Below are positions 11,790-25,114 of a stretch of DNA of 64,000 nucleotides, one piece after another. The first letter of the stretch is position 1. Each line of letters begins with the position of its first letter. The stretch covers positions 1-64,000 of the forward strand of contig WHVA01000265.1 in NCBI GenBank assembly GCA_015179125.1, written 5' to 3'. This DNA comes from Gautieria morchelliformis (lineage: Eukaryota > Basidiomycota > Agaricomycetes > Gomphales > Gomphaceae). Below the pieces are notes generated by a model. The model did no database searches, was not told where the DNA came from, and worked only from the letters and a program-made list of their open reading frames with translations. Position numbers and translations under genes: made by a program.

Positions 11790-12422
11790 CTACTTAAGTA
11801 ACGCCTCCCTGAGGATTTCCAGAAGTGCGGTGGCCGTCCTTTCCTGGATCGCGAGAGCCCTGTCCTGCCGTTCCAGCAGATTTGCATGGAAGATTTCCGT
11901 CGCCTTCTCACTCTGCTCATCCCGCTCATCTTTTCTCTCGAGCAGCTTGACCATCCTTTCCATGTCACATGCTGAATGGACATGACTCGTCCACTCGTTG
12001 CTCTTGGCGCTGGAATCACTGGATTCACCATGATCCCGTTCATATTTTTTCTCGAGCAGCTTGACCATCCTTGCCATGTCATGTGCTGAATGGACATGAC
12101 TCATGTTCATGAGTCGTGTCCGCTCGTTGCTCTCGGCGCTGGAATCACTGGATTCAGCATGCTCAACCTTGTCATGCTGATTCCCCTTGTTGCATGCGGT
12201 AAATTTTTCACGCGCCTTGTGCATTTTTGACGCCAGAGCAATGGCTGGGCTGGAGGGTGGGGTGGAGGGGTGAGACGAGGTGGGTGTGCTAAGTGGTTCT
12301 GATCTGTTGGTGGTGTCCATGAGATGGAATGGATTGATCACAGCATCAGCAGTCGAGAGAGGGATAGGCTTCATCGTTGTCACGTTCTTAATGTAGTCCT
12401 GGAGCAGACGTGGTGGATACAA
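11790..12422 (-). CDS. Coiled-coil ORF, possibly transposon-linked, with internal duplication
   Basis: A 210-codon frame starts at 12422 on the - strand. A Ser/Thr/Pro-rich part (about residues 35-65) is followed by two tandem copies of a roughly 40-residue unit: ESSDSSAESNE...HSAHDMARMVKLLEKK and ESSDSSAKSNE...HSACDMERMVKLLERK. It ends in an alpha-helical segment, LLERQDRALAIQERTATALL. The tail resembles the C-terminal coiled coils of Myb/SANT-like partner proteins of PIF/Harbinger elements, but no Myb domain is seen. Upstream exons may have been lost; the frame begins 383 bases from the next element. Confidence 0.4.
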   Translation of the reverse strand: MYPPRLLQDYIKNVTTMKPIPLSTADAVINPFHLMDTTNRSEPLSTPTSSHPSTPPSSPAIALASKMHKAREKFTACNKGNQHDKVEHAESSDSSAESNERTRLMNMSHVHSAHDMARMVKLLEKKYERDHGESSDSSAKSNEWTSHVHSACDMERMVKLLERKDERDEQSEKATEIFHANLLERQDRALAIQERTATALLEILREALLK

Positions 12423-12805
12423 GTGGACGCGTTCTGAGATAGAAATTTCTCACGCTGAGTCAGTAATTTTTAGCTACGCCGGAATATTCCGACCTAATAA
12501 TTATTGGTAACATATACTCTCTACTCTAATGGTGTGCCGTGACGGCACTCCTAGCCGAAAGAGATGGCAATGTGTGACCCAATGGTGACACAATGTGACG
12601 GTTTGTGACGAAATCGTACGGCATCATGTTCAAAGTCCTGTACAGCGGCCTCTGCTACGCAGGGCTCCCTTAAAAATTAAGAGAACCTTACAGAGAACAA
12701 AATAACATTTGTAGTTTATAATCCATCCACTTTTCAGGTCTGCCTAGACTGGCATTCCAGTGCAGTAAGCAGTTTTGTGCAATTTTCAAACTCCTGGTAC
12801 CCGAT
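12423..12805. other. Non-coding up to the gypsy insertion
   Basis: No gene is seen. The last five bases, ccgat (12801-12805), are the left target duplication of the LTR element. Confidence 0.6.
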
Positions 12806-13039
12806 TGTAAGGACCTGGGCTAGCTTACTAACGCCGAGCCCTTACAGACTCCGACCGACTAAAGATAGAACTAGAAAAACATATAAGATCAGACATATTT
12901 CATGTATATAATATGAGACTCTTAGTACCCACCTATCGAAGGTTGACTCAGACTGGTTATATTGAGTGTTGCACCTCTTAAGAACTCGGTCTTCTCAGTC
13001 TGTTGCAAAATCTTTGAGCTCCGACTCACTTCCTTTACA
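12806..13039 (+). repeat. 5' LTR of gypsy element 1
   Basis: 234 bp, TG...CA ends, nearly identical to 27797-28025. Confidence 0.9.
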
Positions 13040-13145
13040 TTTTTTAACCTACTCACTGTCAACATCGAACTCGACACGGACTGATCACCCGCTGCTGAGT
13101 ACCCAAAATCCAATTTTTTTTTTCTAACAACTCGAACATAGGAAC

Positions 13146-16100
13146 ATGGTGACTCGCTCCGGAAGAAGCTACGCTGAGCCTCACCACCACACAACGGCGC
13201 CATCGAACAGCGGAAGCACTCCGCAGGACGTCGAAGAATCTTCGAACAATCCCAGAACGACTGAGATTAGCCCACTCACTTCGGTAAGTCGGTCCATCTC
13301 ACCTGTGCCCGACTATGTCGGAAGAGAGGGTGAGCCTGCAACGGCCACCTCTAGATTTGTCGTCGACTCAGTCGACGAGAGCTTGCTCCCTCCCGAGGTC
13401 GAAGCTGGAGCAGCGAGCGGTGCTCACGCCCCTGGCGTTGGAGGCACGCTCAGTCACCCCCGCTTAGCGGACGGAGCAGACGATATGTGCGAGAGGACAT
13501 CTAGACACACGCTGCCGGGCTTGAACGACCACACATTTCCCAATGAGAGCGGCTCGGAGCCCGAGGGAAAGCACGATCAGGGTGACGGCCCACCAACGAA
13601 AGCCAATAGTCACATCGAGTCGCTATTCTTCCCTGGCTGGTTCTCCAACGAAGAGTCAGCGACGGAAGGAACGGGGAGAGAAGAGGAACGCCCCTCAATG
13701 CCCAGGTGGTCTGACTACGATGGATCAGAAGAGCCTTTTGGGACAATCCCAGAGGGTTGGGCAAACGAGCCAGCTAGGGGCAAATCGAGACGTCGCGCCG
13801 CCCGCAGACCAAAGGTCGACGAGCTGGACGCGTACAAAACCTTTATGATGGGTATAATAGAGGATATGGACTCTGATACCTTGCGCAATATGATAAGGAG
13901 ACGGGCTGACCTAGTAGAAAACCTGCCCATAAAAATCAGGAGACTACTGTAACCTCAACAGACAACATCACCTCAAGGCCATCCATGAAGGCAAAGAGGA
14001 TGCACGGATCGCGTCTCATGGCAAAAGAAAAAGGAAAGTGGAGGGCGACTTCGCTCCCCGAAGCAAGGCCTGAGGAATCAGAGGACGACAACGTACTACT
14101 GGACGAGCAAGTCGCCATGAAACTACACCAGACCCTCAACGGCAACGTAAGCGTAGATCCACAGGAAAGGGGTAACTTACATTACCCTAAGAGGACTACA
14201 GCAGTGCTACCTGGCGTTTACCAGTTGAGGAATATGAGACCAGGCGATACGGCTCATCCATCCCTACCACATAGATATCAGCCTCCCGCAACCTGCGCAG
14301 ATACCACGGGACGGTTACCTTGCAAAAACGCTGTTTAGTAAGAAATTCCCCCCCGCGGACCTAGACATTGATTCAGATGAGTCGGATACTACATCCTCAA
14401 GTGACTCAATGGCTAGATACAGAGCTAAATGAAAGAGACAAGCTTACAAGGACAAACTGAAACATCGCGTGAAGAATGCCTCGAGTGTAAAAATCTCAGA
14501 GCCAGATCCGTACGATGGCTCTGCTGACTTCGACGCGTTCGAACAATGGACCTTCGAGGTTAACAACTGGTTTGAAATGACTGACTTCTCTAAGAAATTC
14601 CACGTAAGACATATGAAAAAATTTATGAAAGGAAAAGCGGCGAAATACTACATGACCTTCGTGGCTTCACAAGCTGATTCATATACGGTCGAGACGCTAG
14701 GAAAAGAGCTGTTTGACTTCTGCTTCCCAGCACGGTTCAGACAACAAATGCGCACCAAGTTCTATGAGGCCTCCCAAGGAAAGAAGACGATCCGGGAATT
14801 CATACGGAATCTTCGCTCCCTAGCAACAAGGCTGCCCAATATAACGGAGTTTCACCTCATCCAGCAGCTGTGGAACGGTGCGAATAGCTACCTGAGATTA
14901 GAATGGACGAAAGCGGGTATGTCTGATGAATACACGGACCTTGTAACCCTGGAAGAGGCCGCAGAGAGGTTTGAACAGGCGGAACACCTAAGACTTTACG
15001 AGGAGCGTAGGAACTCGCTGTGCCCCAAAGATGACTTCAAAAACACACCGAGAAAATGGGACGACTACCCGCGCCCGGACTCTGGAAGACAACGATCAAA
15101 ACAGTCAGGGTCGCGAACAGCAAGGAGCCCACAGAACTACAAACCGTTCAGCGCAAGGGGGCGGGACCGGGTGGTATCCCCAACCCGTAACAAGGCCGGG
15201 CCACGGCCTAGACAAAGCCCGCAACACTCGAGAACGGCTCCTCAGCTAACCAAGGAGCTGAAGGACGACCTGAGAGCAAGGGGACTTTGCTTCCTTTGCA
15301 GGCAGCAAGGCCACCTCTCACGAGACTGCCCCGAAAGAACAAGCGTCCCGCGAACGAGGGACGGGAAACCACCAGGGGTACAGGCCGCCACGGTAAATGT
15401 GGGCGAAGACGTCGCAGACCTCGATAAGCTAGCAAAAGAAAATATTGAACTTCAGTTAAACATGATGGGGAATATGACGGAGGAAAATAATACCGGTGGG
15501 GCTTGGGACCAACCACAGAGCGTTTGGGACGAACTGGCAGACAGGCTATCATCGAGAGTATCCCTCGCAAACTGTGAAATGCCCACACACGTATCAATGA
15601 CTGGAAGATACACAATAGTCCCGGTAACCACTCACTCGGTACTCATAAACGACCGCATGTTCAACATGCAGTATGTCATAAATAGTTCACGAATCCTGGA
15701 TAACCACTTTGACTGCGTGCAATGGTTAGAATTCAAGAATATCTGTCGACATGCAGAAATTCCGCCATACCTACTTCGTTATTCGGGAAACATGTGGGCA
15801 GACCCACGCCGAACCCTACGTATGAATGCTACCGGTTCGAGATGGGACGGCGAATCCTGGTCTGACTTCGCAAACAACCCGAGAAGACTGAACAAACATC
15901 AGTTAGCCACTCAAGAAATAGAGAGGACCGCTCACAACCGAAGGTGTGACGAACTCCGGGACGACCAAGAGAGCGCAAACAGCGGAAACAAATATGAGTT
16001 CTCGGAGGCCGGAAGTGATGAAAATCTCTCACCGATAACGCGCTCAATGAGAAACCTAATCCTGCAAGAAGAGAATCCCGGGGAGGAACCGCCAACTCTA

Positions 16101-16853
16101 ATATGGGACACCGACGGTGCGGACTACGAGGCTGAAGAATACGGGGAGGCCACAGAGGACATCTTAAAGAACACTTCTGCTAGGCCAATGACCGACACAC
16201 GCGCTGTAAAATCGAGGGGAAAATTAGCAAAAACCCCACAGCAAACTCAAAAAATGGAACACAATGCCAGCAAGCCAAAAGACTTCAAAAGGGTAATACC
16301 CAAGGCAATTGTAGTAACAGCTAAAATAAATGGAAAGGACGTACGGGCGTTGTTAGACTCGGGCTCTCTGGCCGACTTCGTCTCCACGACGCTGGTGGAC
16401 CAGCTACACCTACCAGTGGAGCACCTAGCGAAACCCTTACCATGCCAATTGGCGGCATTGGGCTCGAGAACCATGATAACTTGCTCGACGACGGTGAATT
16501 TTGCCTATAATGAAATAAACGAACAGCGACGATTTGACGTCATCAACCTCAAAAACTATGACGTCATCTTAGGCACACCTTTCCTCTTTCAGCACAAGGT
16601 AATGCTGGGATTCAACCCAGCGAGGGTGTCAGTGGTATCCGCAATGTCGGAAAGATTAACAGGCCCGGACATCGCTGAAATAAGCTCTATGGCAGCGGAC
16701 GTAGTAGAAGGAGGTTTAGAAAAACTACGCACCGAATTAAGGGCCTACGCGAATGACATATGCAAGCCAGCTGGCCAAACGCCGCTCCCTCCTCTACGAG
16801 AAATAAATCACACGATACCCATAATAGACGAAAATCTCACCTACTCGTGGTGA
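13146..16853 (+). CDS. gag/protease region of gypsy element 1 (fossil)
   Basis: Three frame blocks occupy this span. The first (13146-13952) is acidic and of the kind often seen ahead of Gag in fungal gypsy elements. The largest block (from 14469) has the retrotransposon Gag fold (FEQWTFEVNNWF... region), a CCHC zinc knuckle CFLCRQQGHLSRDC near 15288, and an aspartic protease with LLDSGSLADFV near 16350. Proteins like this form the particle and process the polyprotein. The region is not intact as a whole. Confidence 0.8.
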
Positions 16854-16874
16854 CCTTCCAAATGTCCTGAAGCG

Positions 16875-19800
16875 GTGAAACACCTTTGGAGAGAGAAACG
16901 GGACTCTTACCTAAGCACAGGGAGATGGCGTTTTAGACCTGGTCGAAATGCTGTACCGATGCTAATAGTATTAAAGAAACCTGGTGAAAACGGAGAAACC
17001 AGGATCAGAACGGTATTGGATAAAAGAGAACAAAATAAGAACACAAGGAAGCTGGCAAGCCCTCTCCCAAATATGGAGACAATACTCACAAACGTACTCC
17101 GACACCCGTACAGAACATTGATCGACGGAAGAGACGCCTACGAACAAATTCGTGTCGTAGACGAGGACGTGCACCACACGACCTTTAACACACCTGACGG
17201 CACGATGGAAAGCTTGGTGATGCAGCAGGGCGATTGCAATGGCCCGGCCACATACCAAGCACTGATGAACCACATCTTCGGACCATATATCGGTATCTTT
17301 ATGGACGTCTACTTAGACGACATAATAGTGTACTCTAACACAATAAAAGAACACATAGAGCACTGTAAGCTAATAATAGATATTCTGAGAAAAGAGAAAC
17401 TATACCTGTCAACGCCTGACAAACTCCAGTTCTTTGCCAAAGAACTGAAGGTACTAGGTCACGTCATAGACGCATGAGGACTAGTCATTGATCCGGAAAA
17501 GGTGGACAAAATTCTGAACTGGAAAACTCCACCAGGAAGGGATCAGCTCGCTGCCTTCATAGGGACTGTGAGTTACATCGCACCTAACTGCAAGGGGATC
17601 AGGACCCCGATGGGCGTCCTAACGGAGAGAACGGGGTCCACGTCGATATGGCGATGGGGCCCTACGGAGCAACGAGTGTTTGACGACGTAAAGAAAATTG
17701 TACAAAACCATAGAGACTCACACAGAATTGCCCTGGACTACTCCGCCAACGCTCCATGAATAAACCTGGTATGCGACACGAGTCTAGGAGGCGTGGGAGG
17801 CGTGGTATCACAGGGAAACGACCCGAAAACCGCGGCTCCAATAGCATTCTGGTCTGCAAAATTCAATCCTGCACAACAGAACTATCCGGTGCACGAAAGA
17901 GAATTATTAGCCATAGTAGAATCTTTGAAACGGTTCAGGCACTTACTTCAAGGGGTACGCTTCGGCATCTTTACAGACCATAAACCCCTGGAATATATCT
18001 TATCTCAAAAAAATCTGTCAGCACGACAACACAGATGGATCGAGGTACTAAGCGACTTCGATTTTGAAATAATATATATACCTGGAGAAGCGAACGTAGT
18101 GGCAGACGCGCTATCGCGAATGTATAATGCAGAACCGGCAGGAATCGTAAGAGCGGCATCGGAATACATAATTGAGGAAGACGTACCAACAACGATAACT
18201 GAAATAAGACGAAGACCCTGTTCTCTGAACACCGGACACAAGGCCAACGCATCCTTACTGATGCACCTAAACCCAACCAGTATCGATGGTCGGCCAACAG
18301 GGAAAACACAAGCCGGTCGTACTATAAAACCGCCGAAACAGTACGACGATGCCAACGTAGCGGTAAAACCACTTACCACGAACCCCACCATGGAAACGGT
18401 CAGAGAGAGAAAGGCCCCAGAGGGAAACGAAACTGGAGGGCGCAAAGAAAATCCTCTGACGCCTGCAACGTGGCCGCCCCATCCAATTCGGTCAAACCCC
18501 GAGCCGGGACGCCGGAAGAAGACACAGACCCAGAAATCGAAGCTCCTCAAATTAACGAGGATTTATATGTGGCCACACCATCCTTTGAAGAAATGATATC
18601 GATGTTCAACCCCTCATTTAATCCCAACTATTTTAAAGGAACTGTATCAAAAAGACAAATTTTTTAAAGGAATAATCGATAATTTACAACACCACGACAA
18701 TTTTCTAATGCAAGACGGCTTGCTTTACATCAAGATGAGTGGTGAACCGCGCCTTTGCATCCCGGATGGCGCCCACGGAAACAAAGGAATAAAAGAATGC
18801 GTAATATCACACGCGCACTCCTTATTAGCCATCTAGGAAGCCGTAAGACGTACTATTACCTGCAAGATCACGTATGGTGGCCGAGAATCTATGCAGACAC
18901 GAAGGTTTATTGTGAAAGCTGTCACATATGTGCCGTCGCAAAACCGGTAAACCAGAAACAGTATGGAAATCTGAAACCACTAAAAGTCCCAAACCGCCGC
19001 TGGCAGCAGATCGGTATCGACTTCGTGGGACCACTCCCAATATCCTGCAATAGAAGTGGCGAATTCGATATGATTTGCGTAGTAATCGACCACTTAACTT
19101 CAATGGTACACCTCGCCCCGTCAAAGCAAACATATGGTGCGAAACAGATCGCGGAGCTAGTGTTCGACACGGTTTACAAGCTACACGGTATCCCTGAGGT
19201 CATAATTAGTGATAGGGACTCGCTATTCACATCAGCCTTCTGGGAAAGGCTACATACCCTGATAGGCGCTGAGTTGCGCATGTCCACGGCCTACCACCCG
19301 CAGACAGACGGCGCAACAGAAAGGGCAAACAGGACGATTACGCAGATGCTCAGAATGGTAGTGGCGGCAGACCAAAAGGACTGGGTCTTGAAGCTACCCG
19401 CAATCGAGTTCGCATTCAACAGCGCACGATCGGACACGACAGGGTTTACTCCTTTCTTCCTGAACTTCGGAAGCCTACCACGGCCGATGATATGGGACTC
19501 GGGGCGAGAACAGATGCCAGGAGTGAGGCATTTTGCACAGAAACTGAAAGACGCCCTGATAACTGCACATGATTCAATTCTTACCCAGCGAGTGAAACAG
19601 ACCTACGCGGCTAACAAGAAGAGACGGCCCGCCCCTTTCAAGGCAGGGGACCTAGTATACCTGTCAACAGGGAACCTGAAGCTCCCAAAAGGAAGGGCTC
19701 GTAAGCTATCACCAAAATACATAGGTCCCTACAGAATAACAAATGAGTTAGTAAAAGGATCAACTTACAAACTGGCCTTACCGAACGAGCTGCTAGCGCG

Positions 19801-20962
19801 CGACATACACCCCGTATTCCACGCTAACCTATTATGCATACATATCGCAAATGATGATCGATGTTTCCCAGGACGAGCCGTGACACAGGTTACCGATCTA
19901 GGGGACGCCCCATTAGAATGGCACGTGAAAAGACTAGAAACGCACTGTAAGTCCGGAAAGGACGCCTGGTTCCAGGTCCTATGGCAGAGCAATGACAGAA
20001 CCTGGCTTCCCTTCGCGTCAGTAAAACATCTGGCAGCATTGGACGCTTACCTGGAGGAACAAGACATAGCTAGCATCGATGATCTGCCGAACGGCACCGG
20101 ACAGCCCCCTCCGGACATCGAACAAATATTGGACTTACCAGAATGGAAAAGCACTACGCCCACGATCGACAGCAACGCAATCACGCTGACAATACCGATC
20201 GACAGAGACATTCCCTATAAAAAGAGGGATAAGACAGGTCTGAAGCTGACAGTGACACTCACCCCTATGTCTGGCAACGACACCCCACAACCCGCTCCCC
20301 CGACTACTCAGCAGCTGTGGCACAACGCGTCCACGCTCCACGAATATGCTGGAGGACCGGACCCAGGACCTGCGCCCCCAGGCTACGAGGCCTGGTTGGC
20401 GGCGCAGTCATTCTACGCCGCCAACAGGCACCCCCGCGAAAATCCTGACGACGCTATATCAGACATATCAGACGTCTTTAGCCACTTTGATTCGATATCG
20501 CAATACGCAGCGACTGACCAGGTGCCCGCTGTACAACAAGTACCCCCCCGCCATCCGCAGCAGGTACGCACGCCTATCCTCCCAGATACTATGGCGCGCC
20601 GTCTCCACAAGTTCCACCTCGAAACGCTGCTGCATATGGACACCCCCCCTATCAGCGGACGCAGATGGGTCACTCAGACTACTACTCACCGTACCGCGTC
20701 CCCGCTCGAGTGCGACATGAGATACCCGAAGAGAGCTTTATGGAGCGTTACGCCTCCTTCGGCCTCTTCCAGCAGATCAACGATAGGGCTATGGCCAACT
20801 ATAACTCCGCCTTCGACCACGGGCAACGATCGTTCCGAGGAGGACGTCGAGGGAGGGGAAGGGGGAGGGGTGCCACCGACGGTCAGCAGTCGGACAGGGA
20901 CCGTGCACCCAGGCGCAACGACGGCCAGACCCGCGTGCCCAGACAGCACCCTAGAGGAATAG
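16875..20962 (+). CDS. pol region (RT-RNase H-integrase-chromo-like) of gypsy element 1 (fossil)
   Basis: Reverse transcriptase is marked by VYLDDIIVYS near 17308, RNase H by IFTDHKPLEYI near 17970, and the RH end by IPGEANVVADALSR. Integrase has the H-H-C-C zinc part (HLGSRKTYYYLQDHVWWPR..., CESCHIC) and the DDE core with DFVGPLP, SDRDSLFTS and TAYHPQTDGATERANR. A chromodomain-like segment (WFQVLWQSNDRTWLP) follows. An RGG/GRGRG-rich stretch lies near 20810-20880. The region is interrupted several times. Confidence 0.85.
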
Positions 20963-21061
20963 GCAGCTGCGGGGAAAAAGGCCATGGCCAAACGGCCATT
21001 ACCAATCCTGCCGGCCTGAGTGGTCACCCGCCACCCAGTGTCTTAGACATGGAAGTAGTTC

Positions 21062-21313
21062 ACGTCCATAGCTAATGTCTCAGATCAATTTAAGTCATAA
21101 AAGTGTTATAAAATTTACTAAAAATTACTATACTTATGAGAAATATTTTACATACTGTACAATGCCAGGTTCACGTCCACAACACGTCTAGCTAATGTCT
21201 CAGATCAATTAAAGTCATAAAAGTGTTATAAAATAGTCGTAAAAGTGTTATAAAATTACTAAAAGGTTACTATACTTATGAGAAATATTTTACATACAGT
21301 ACAATGCCAGGTG
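21062..21313 (+). repeat. Two tandem copies of an AT-rich ~110-bp unit
   Basis: Both units contain tagctaatgtctcagatcaa, a gtcataaaagtgttataaaa stretch, and end acagtacaatgccagg (or actgtacaatgccagg). The second copy has an extra 20-odd base internal duplication. Sub-terminal position just ahead of a TATA box suggests transposon-end or promoter repeats. Confidence 0.75.
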
Positions 21314-21371
21314 TATCCCTGTCTGCCTGCCGCCACCTTACGTTCGAGCCTCGAGGCAATGAGCAGCATGC

Positions 21372-21378
21372 TATATAA
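21372..21378 (+). promoter_or_regulatory. TATA box of the GRF/RTC4-like gene
   Basis: TATATAA lies about 340 bases upstream of the chosen start at 21716, so either a long leader or a leader intron is expected between them. Confidence 0.45.
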
Positions 21379-21715
21379 ACGTGAGGTTAGCCAGTCCAGG
21401 TGAGTAGTACGTGGTCCTCACCAGTCGTCCTGATCGTCTGATGTCTCTCCGGCTCATCACTGTGTACTCAATGCTCAGCTTTCGTAACTCCTTCTATGTC
21501 AAACATAGGGCGCGGTTCAAAAGCCCCTTCTTACAGTGTGTATCACTGCCATTGATAGTGACACTTGTAAGTTGTATTTTCTATATTGCATTGCAGACTG
21601 CTAACCTAACAACTCCGCTTCTTGTTAGTTTACCACTGTTATATGTTCCACTTGTAACTACATTTTACGACTATACTCCTTCTCTTTTCCCAGTCACCAG
21701 ACCGTTAATCCGACT

Positions 21716-24574
21716 ATGGACGCTCCTCCACCAATCCCAATTCGTGTTATCTCTTGCGCTACTTGTGGCTGCGCGGTTCAGCCTTTTGCGGCATGCAAGG
21801 GCACGTCTACACCGGCGAACCGGGGTAGGATTATGCAACAGGTACGTATATCATCGCCAAGACAGTGCAAGTATTAAACACAGTTTCCAGTGTTCTAATC
21901 GCACATGCAACAGGACGATTTTCCATACTAATGCTTTCCCTGTTTATGACCATGCACTCCAGATGGCACAATACTATAACCTATATGCCCCCCACGCTCC
22001 TCCGGCACAGGCTGCTTCCGCACCCCCTCCAGGTACCATTCCTCTTCCCCATATTCCTGCAATCCCCACGGCTTCTGCTCCTGCTATCGCCGCTATGTCC
22101 GCTAGGCCTCCTCCGTGTCCTTTACCCGCTACAGAATACGACCCACCAGTTACATCTACCAAGGGGGCATTCTTATGTGCTGGATTTTATTGTCTTCTGA
22201 AGCCCAGTGGTAAGACAGCATGTGGCGCCCAGAATTGTCGATTCCGTAGATGTTCAGGATGCTGCCGGAGAGAACGCGAAGATGCAGAGAAGCAGGGGAA
22301 GAGTCGTGCAGAGTGCGGTGCACATCACCAGAGCAAGACGTACGCCATATCCTCTGCGTCACACGGCGAGGCCGCGGGACCGTCGCAGCAACCCACTGTA
22401 GCACCGGTGTCAACTGAAATGGCCCCACATGAACTTTACGGCCATCTGAAATCCCAAAGCGTTGGACCGGTATGGCTCCGCCGTGCAGCACTTGCAGAAG
22501 ACAGGACATCCAAGGACAATACACAAAAGGTTGAAAAACAATTGTTGAAACTGACGCAACATCTCTCAGTGAGGCTGTATATTTGGCTAGGGGTATGTAT
22601 TCCATACCCTCTTGTATATTGACATAGAACTGATCTATCCCTAGGGAGGCCAAGACGCCAGAATATTTCCTGTTTATGTACCAACCTTTCCCATATTTGT
22701 CCTTTCGTCCGCATCACAGGTTATCGCTTTCCTCAAATTGGATGAGATGGCTCATCTTGAGACGTGGAATCCTAGCGATCGTCAATGGGAGCTGCATTCC
22801 CTTTCAACCTCACGTCGTGTCAGCGAGGATCAACGACTACTTTACAAGGTGATACTCGATTCTACGTCTTCCATTTCCAACGACAGTTGTCCTGGCCTGG
22901 CAGCCGAACTTGCTCTTCAGCCTCGTGTTGGCAAATGGACAGGGACAGGAGAAGAATACGTCCTGCCGGTTCCTCCGACCCCACCGTTGCTTTCTACACC
23001 CATTCTTTCTACACCCGTTTCCACACCGACGGCCACTCCAGCAGGTTCTTGGTCAGCTCGGAGCCCTTCAAGTTCGGCTCACTCACCTTCTCCCCCATCG
23101 ACAAAATCTCTGAAGCGAAAGCGGCTCTCTCGTCAGGCGGGTGGTCTTAAGAAGGCATGCCGGACCAAGGGCAAGGAGGTGGTGCGCTCCAGGGTTTGGC
23201 CTACGCAGTATCATGTCTCAGAAGTCGTGGAAGGCCTAGAGTACATCCAGAATGGTCGTCACCAAGGGCGTGGAACGATCAAGGAAATCTACCAAGAATT
23301 TTATGGACAGCCGATGGTTCATTCAACCTTCAAATCCAACCGCAACCTCTGGAACGAACAGATCTCGCCCGAGTTGAAGAGCCGTTTCATTGCCTATGGG
23401 AAGACACCCTTGGGCCTTTGGCCCCGGTTCCTGCATACATACCATCACGACGGTGTGGAACCGCCCATGCATCAGGACGAAGAGTCCGATTCTGCTGCAT
23501 CTGACAAGAACGATCACGATCACCCCAGGGATGAAAACACAGATACTGAGGGTAGTGGGGGCAACGGCAGGGGTCATCGCCCTCCCTCCTTGGAACGGCC
23601 AAGTCCAACTGCAAGTGATTGCGTATTTTGTGGCCTCCCCTTGCCTGATGTTCTCTCACCTCAACTGCATTCACTGCTGGAAGAGCTCCTTCGTCCCTCT
23701 AATAGTTACGTATCGGCTTCTAATGATGGCGTGATCTCCCGTCATCATCACCCAGGCTGTGGTTGGAAACTTCGTGTAGAGTTCTGCGGTCGCCATGTCC
23801 GTGAGACACAGGTGGCCAGCGATGCTGACGGTGAATCCTGGCCTTCACCCATTGACATCGATTATACGCTCCTGGACAGCCGTGTGAGATCTCTTCAACC
23901 TGAACTGGCTCGTGCGGTTGTGAAACCGCAATGTAACTGGCTATTCCGACGTGTCATCCAACAGATCTCCCGCCATGGAATGACAAAATTCCGCAGCCTA
24001 GATGGTCTTCGAAGGCGCATGGGTTGGGAGCATGGCGGCTAGTGAGCACCACCTCTTAAAATCTTATCATTATTGTTACTGACAAGCCCTGAAATCATTT
24101 AATAGCTATGGCGACCAGGGTATCATAAATATCAACATGACCTTGCTCTCACTATTCCCAGATCGGCCACTTGAGCGTACGGCTGTCGCTCCGGTGGGTG
24201 GCCCCACAGCCCTTGATCGGGCTACCATGTCGCCGGATGCCATCTATCTCAACCCACAGTCTTTCCAACCACTCACTCACATGGAATTCTTCACGTGTGT
24301 TATGATCCCTCTCACTGCTATACTGTTGATCCAGGCTGATCAAGACTGCACCTTCAATCGTGCCTGGAACACATGGCAGGCTAGCGGTTCGTGGGGATCA
24401 CTACACTCCAGAGATGACCTCTATTCGGATTTGGACTGTGAGGTTGAAGATGCTCCCACCGAGGTCAACCTGGATGGGATGGCAATCCTCTGGAGTCCCT
24501 TGTCATTGATTGAAGTCCCATTTCCTTGCCCTTTGCCTTTGATATGTCATTGCTTTTGTGGATTTGTCTTTTAA
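21716..24574 (+). CDS. GRF-like zinc finger / RTC4-like domain protein
   Basis: Model: exons 21716-21841, 21891-22592, 22645-24041 and 24106-24574, all with GT-AG introns and matching phases, giving about 897 residues. The N-terminus has a GRF-type zinc finger: CATCGC...PANRGRIMQQCSNRTC. A second cysteine cluster (FYCLLKPSGKTACGAQNC) lies near residue 150. The C-terminal third matches the RTC4-like domain of mushroom proteins: CVFCGLPLPDVLSP, then CGRH, SWPSPIDID and, across the last intron, GGYYGDQG. Yeast Rtc4 is only known as a telomere-capping-related factor, so biochemical function is unknown. The start ATG was chosen because it begins the GRF motif. It converges on the KDZ gene. Confidence 0.7.
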
Positions 24575-24761
24575 TCTGGTATAACATCCTTACGTTCCTT
24601 TATGGCCATCTCTCGACTTGTACCCATGCTCCCCAGCATAACACGCCCTAACGCTCGCCTCCCGTAATCTGGTATAACATCCTTATGTTCCTTTATGACC
24701 ATCTCTTGACTTGTACCCACGCTCCCCAGCATAACACGCCCTATCGCTCGCCTCCCGTACA
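24574..24761 (+). repeat. Two tandem ~94-bp units
   Basis: Each unit runs from tctggtataacatcctta to cgctcgcctcccgta and differs at a few sites. It lies just after the stop of the RTC4-like gene and may hold its 3' processing region. Confidence 0.85.
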
Positions 24762-25114
24762 AGCCTCCAGTTTGTTTCATTGCCCGCTGTCAGACATTTG
24801 AACTAGTAGAGTTAAATAGAATGCACTGCGTGTGGTTATACTTAATGACTTAATGACACGACGAGATGGCCAAGAAACACCGAGCCAAGATGCATATATT
24901 CATATATCAAGAAACAATGGACAATAACTAAGGCCGATGTGACACATCATCAAAGAAACACCGAGAGACGGCCAAGAAACACCGAGACAGCTAAGCAACG
25001 CCGAGGTGGCCAACGTGCATATTATATCAAGAAACAACGGGGAACAAGAAACAGGGAATGGGATGACAAACCGATATGACATATGAATAAGAGTGACAAT
25101 AGACCTGCCTGTTG
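24762..25114. other. Spacer between convergent genes, with caagaaacaccgag repeats
   Basis: The motif (c)caagaaaca(c/a)cgag recurs several times between 24868 and 25025. No gene is seen. Confidence 0.5.
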
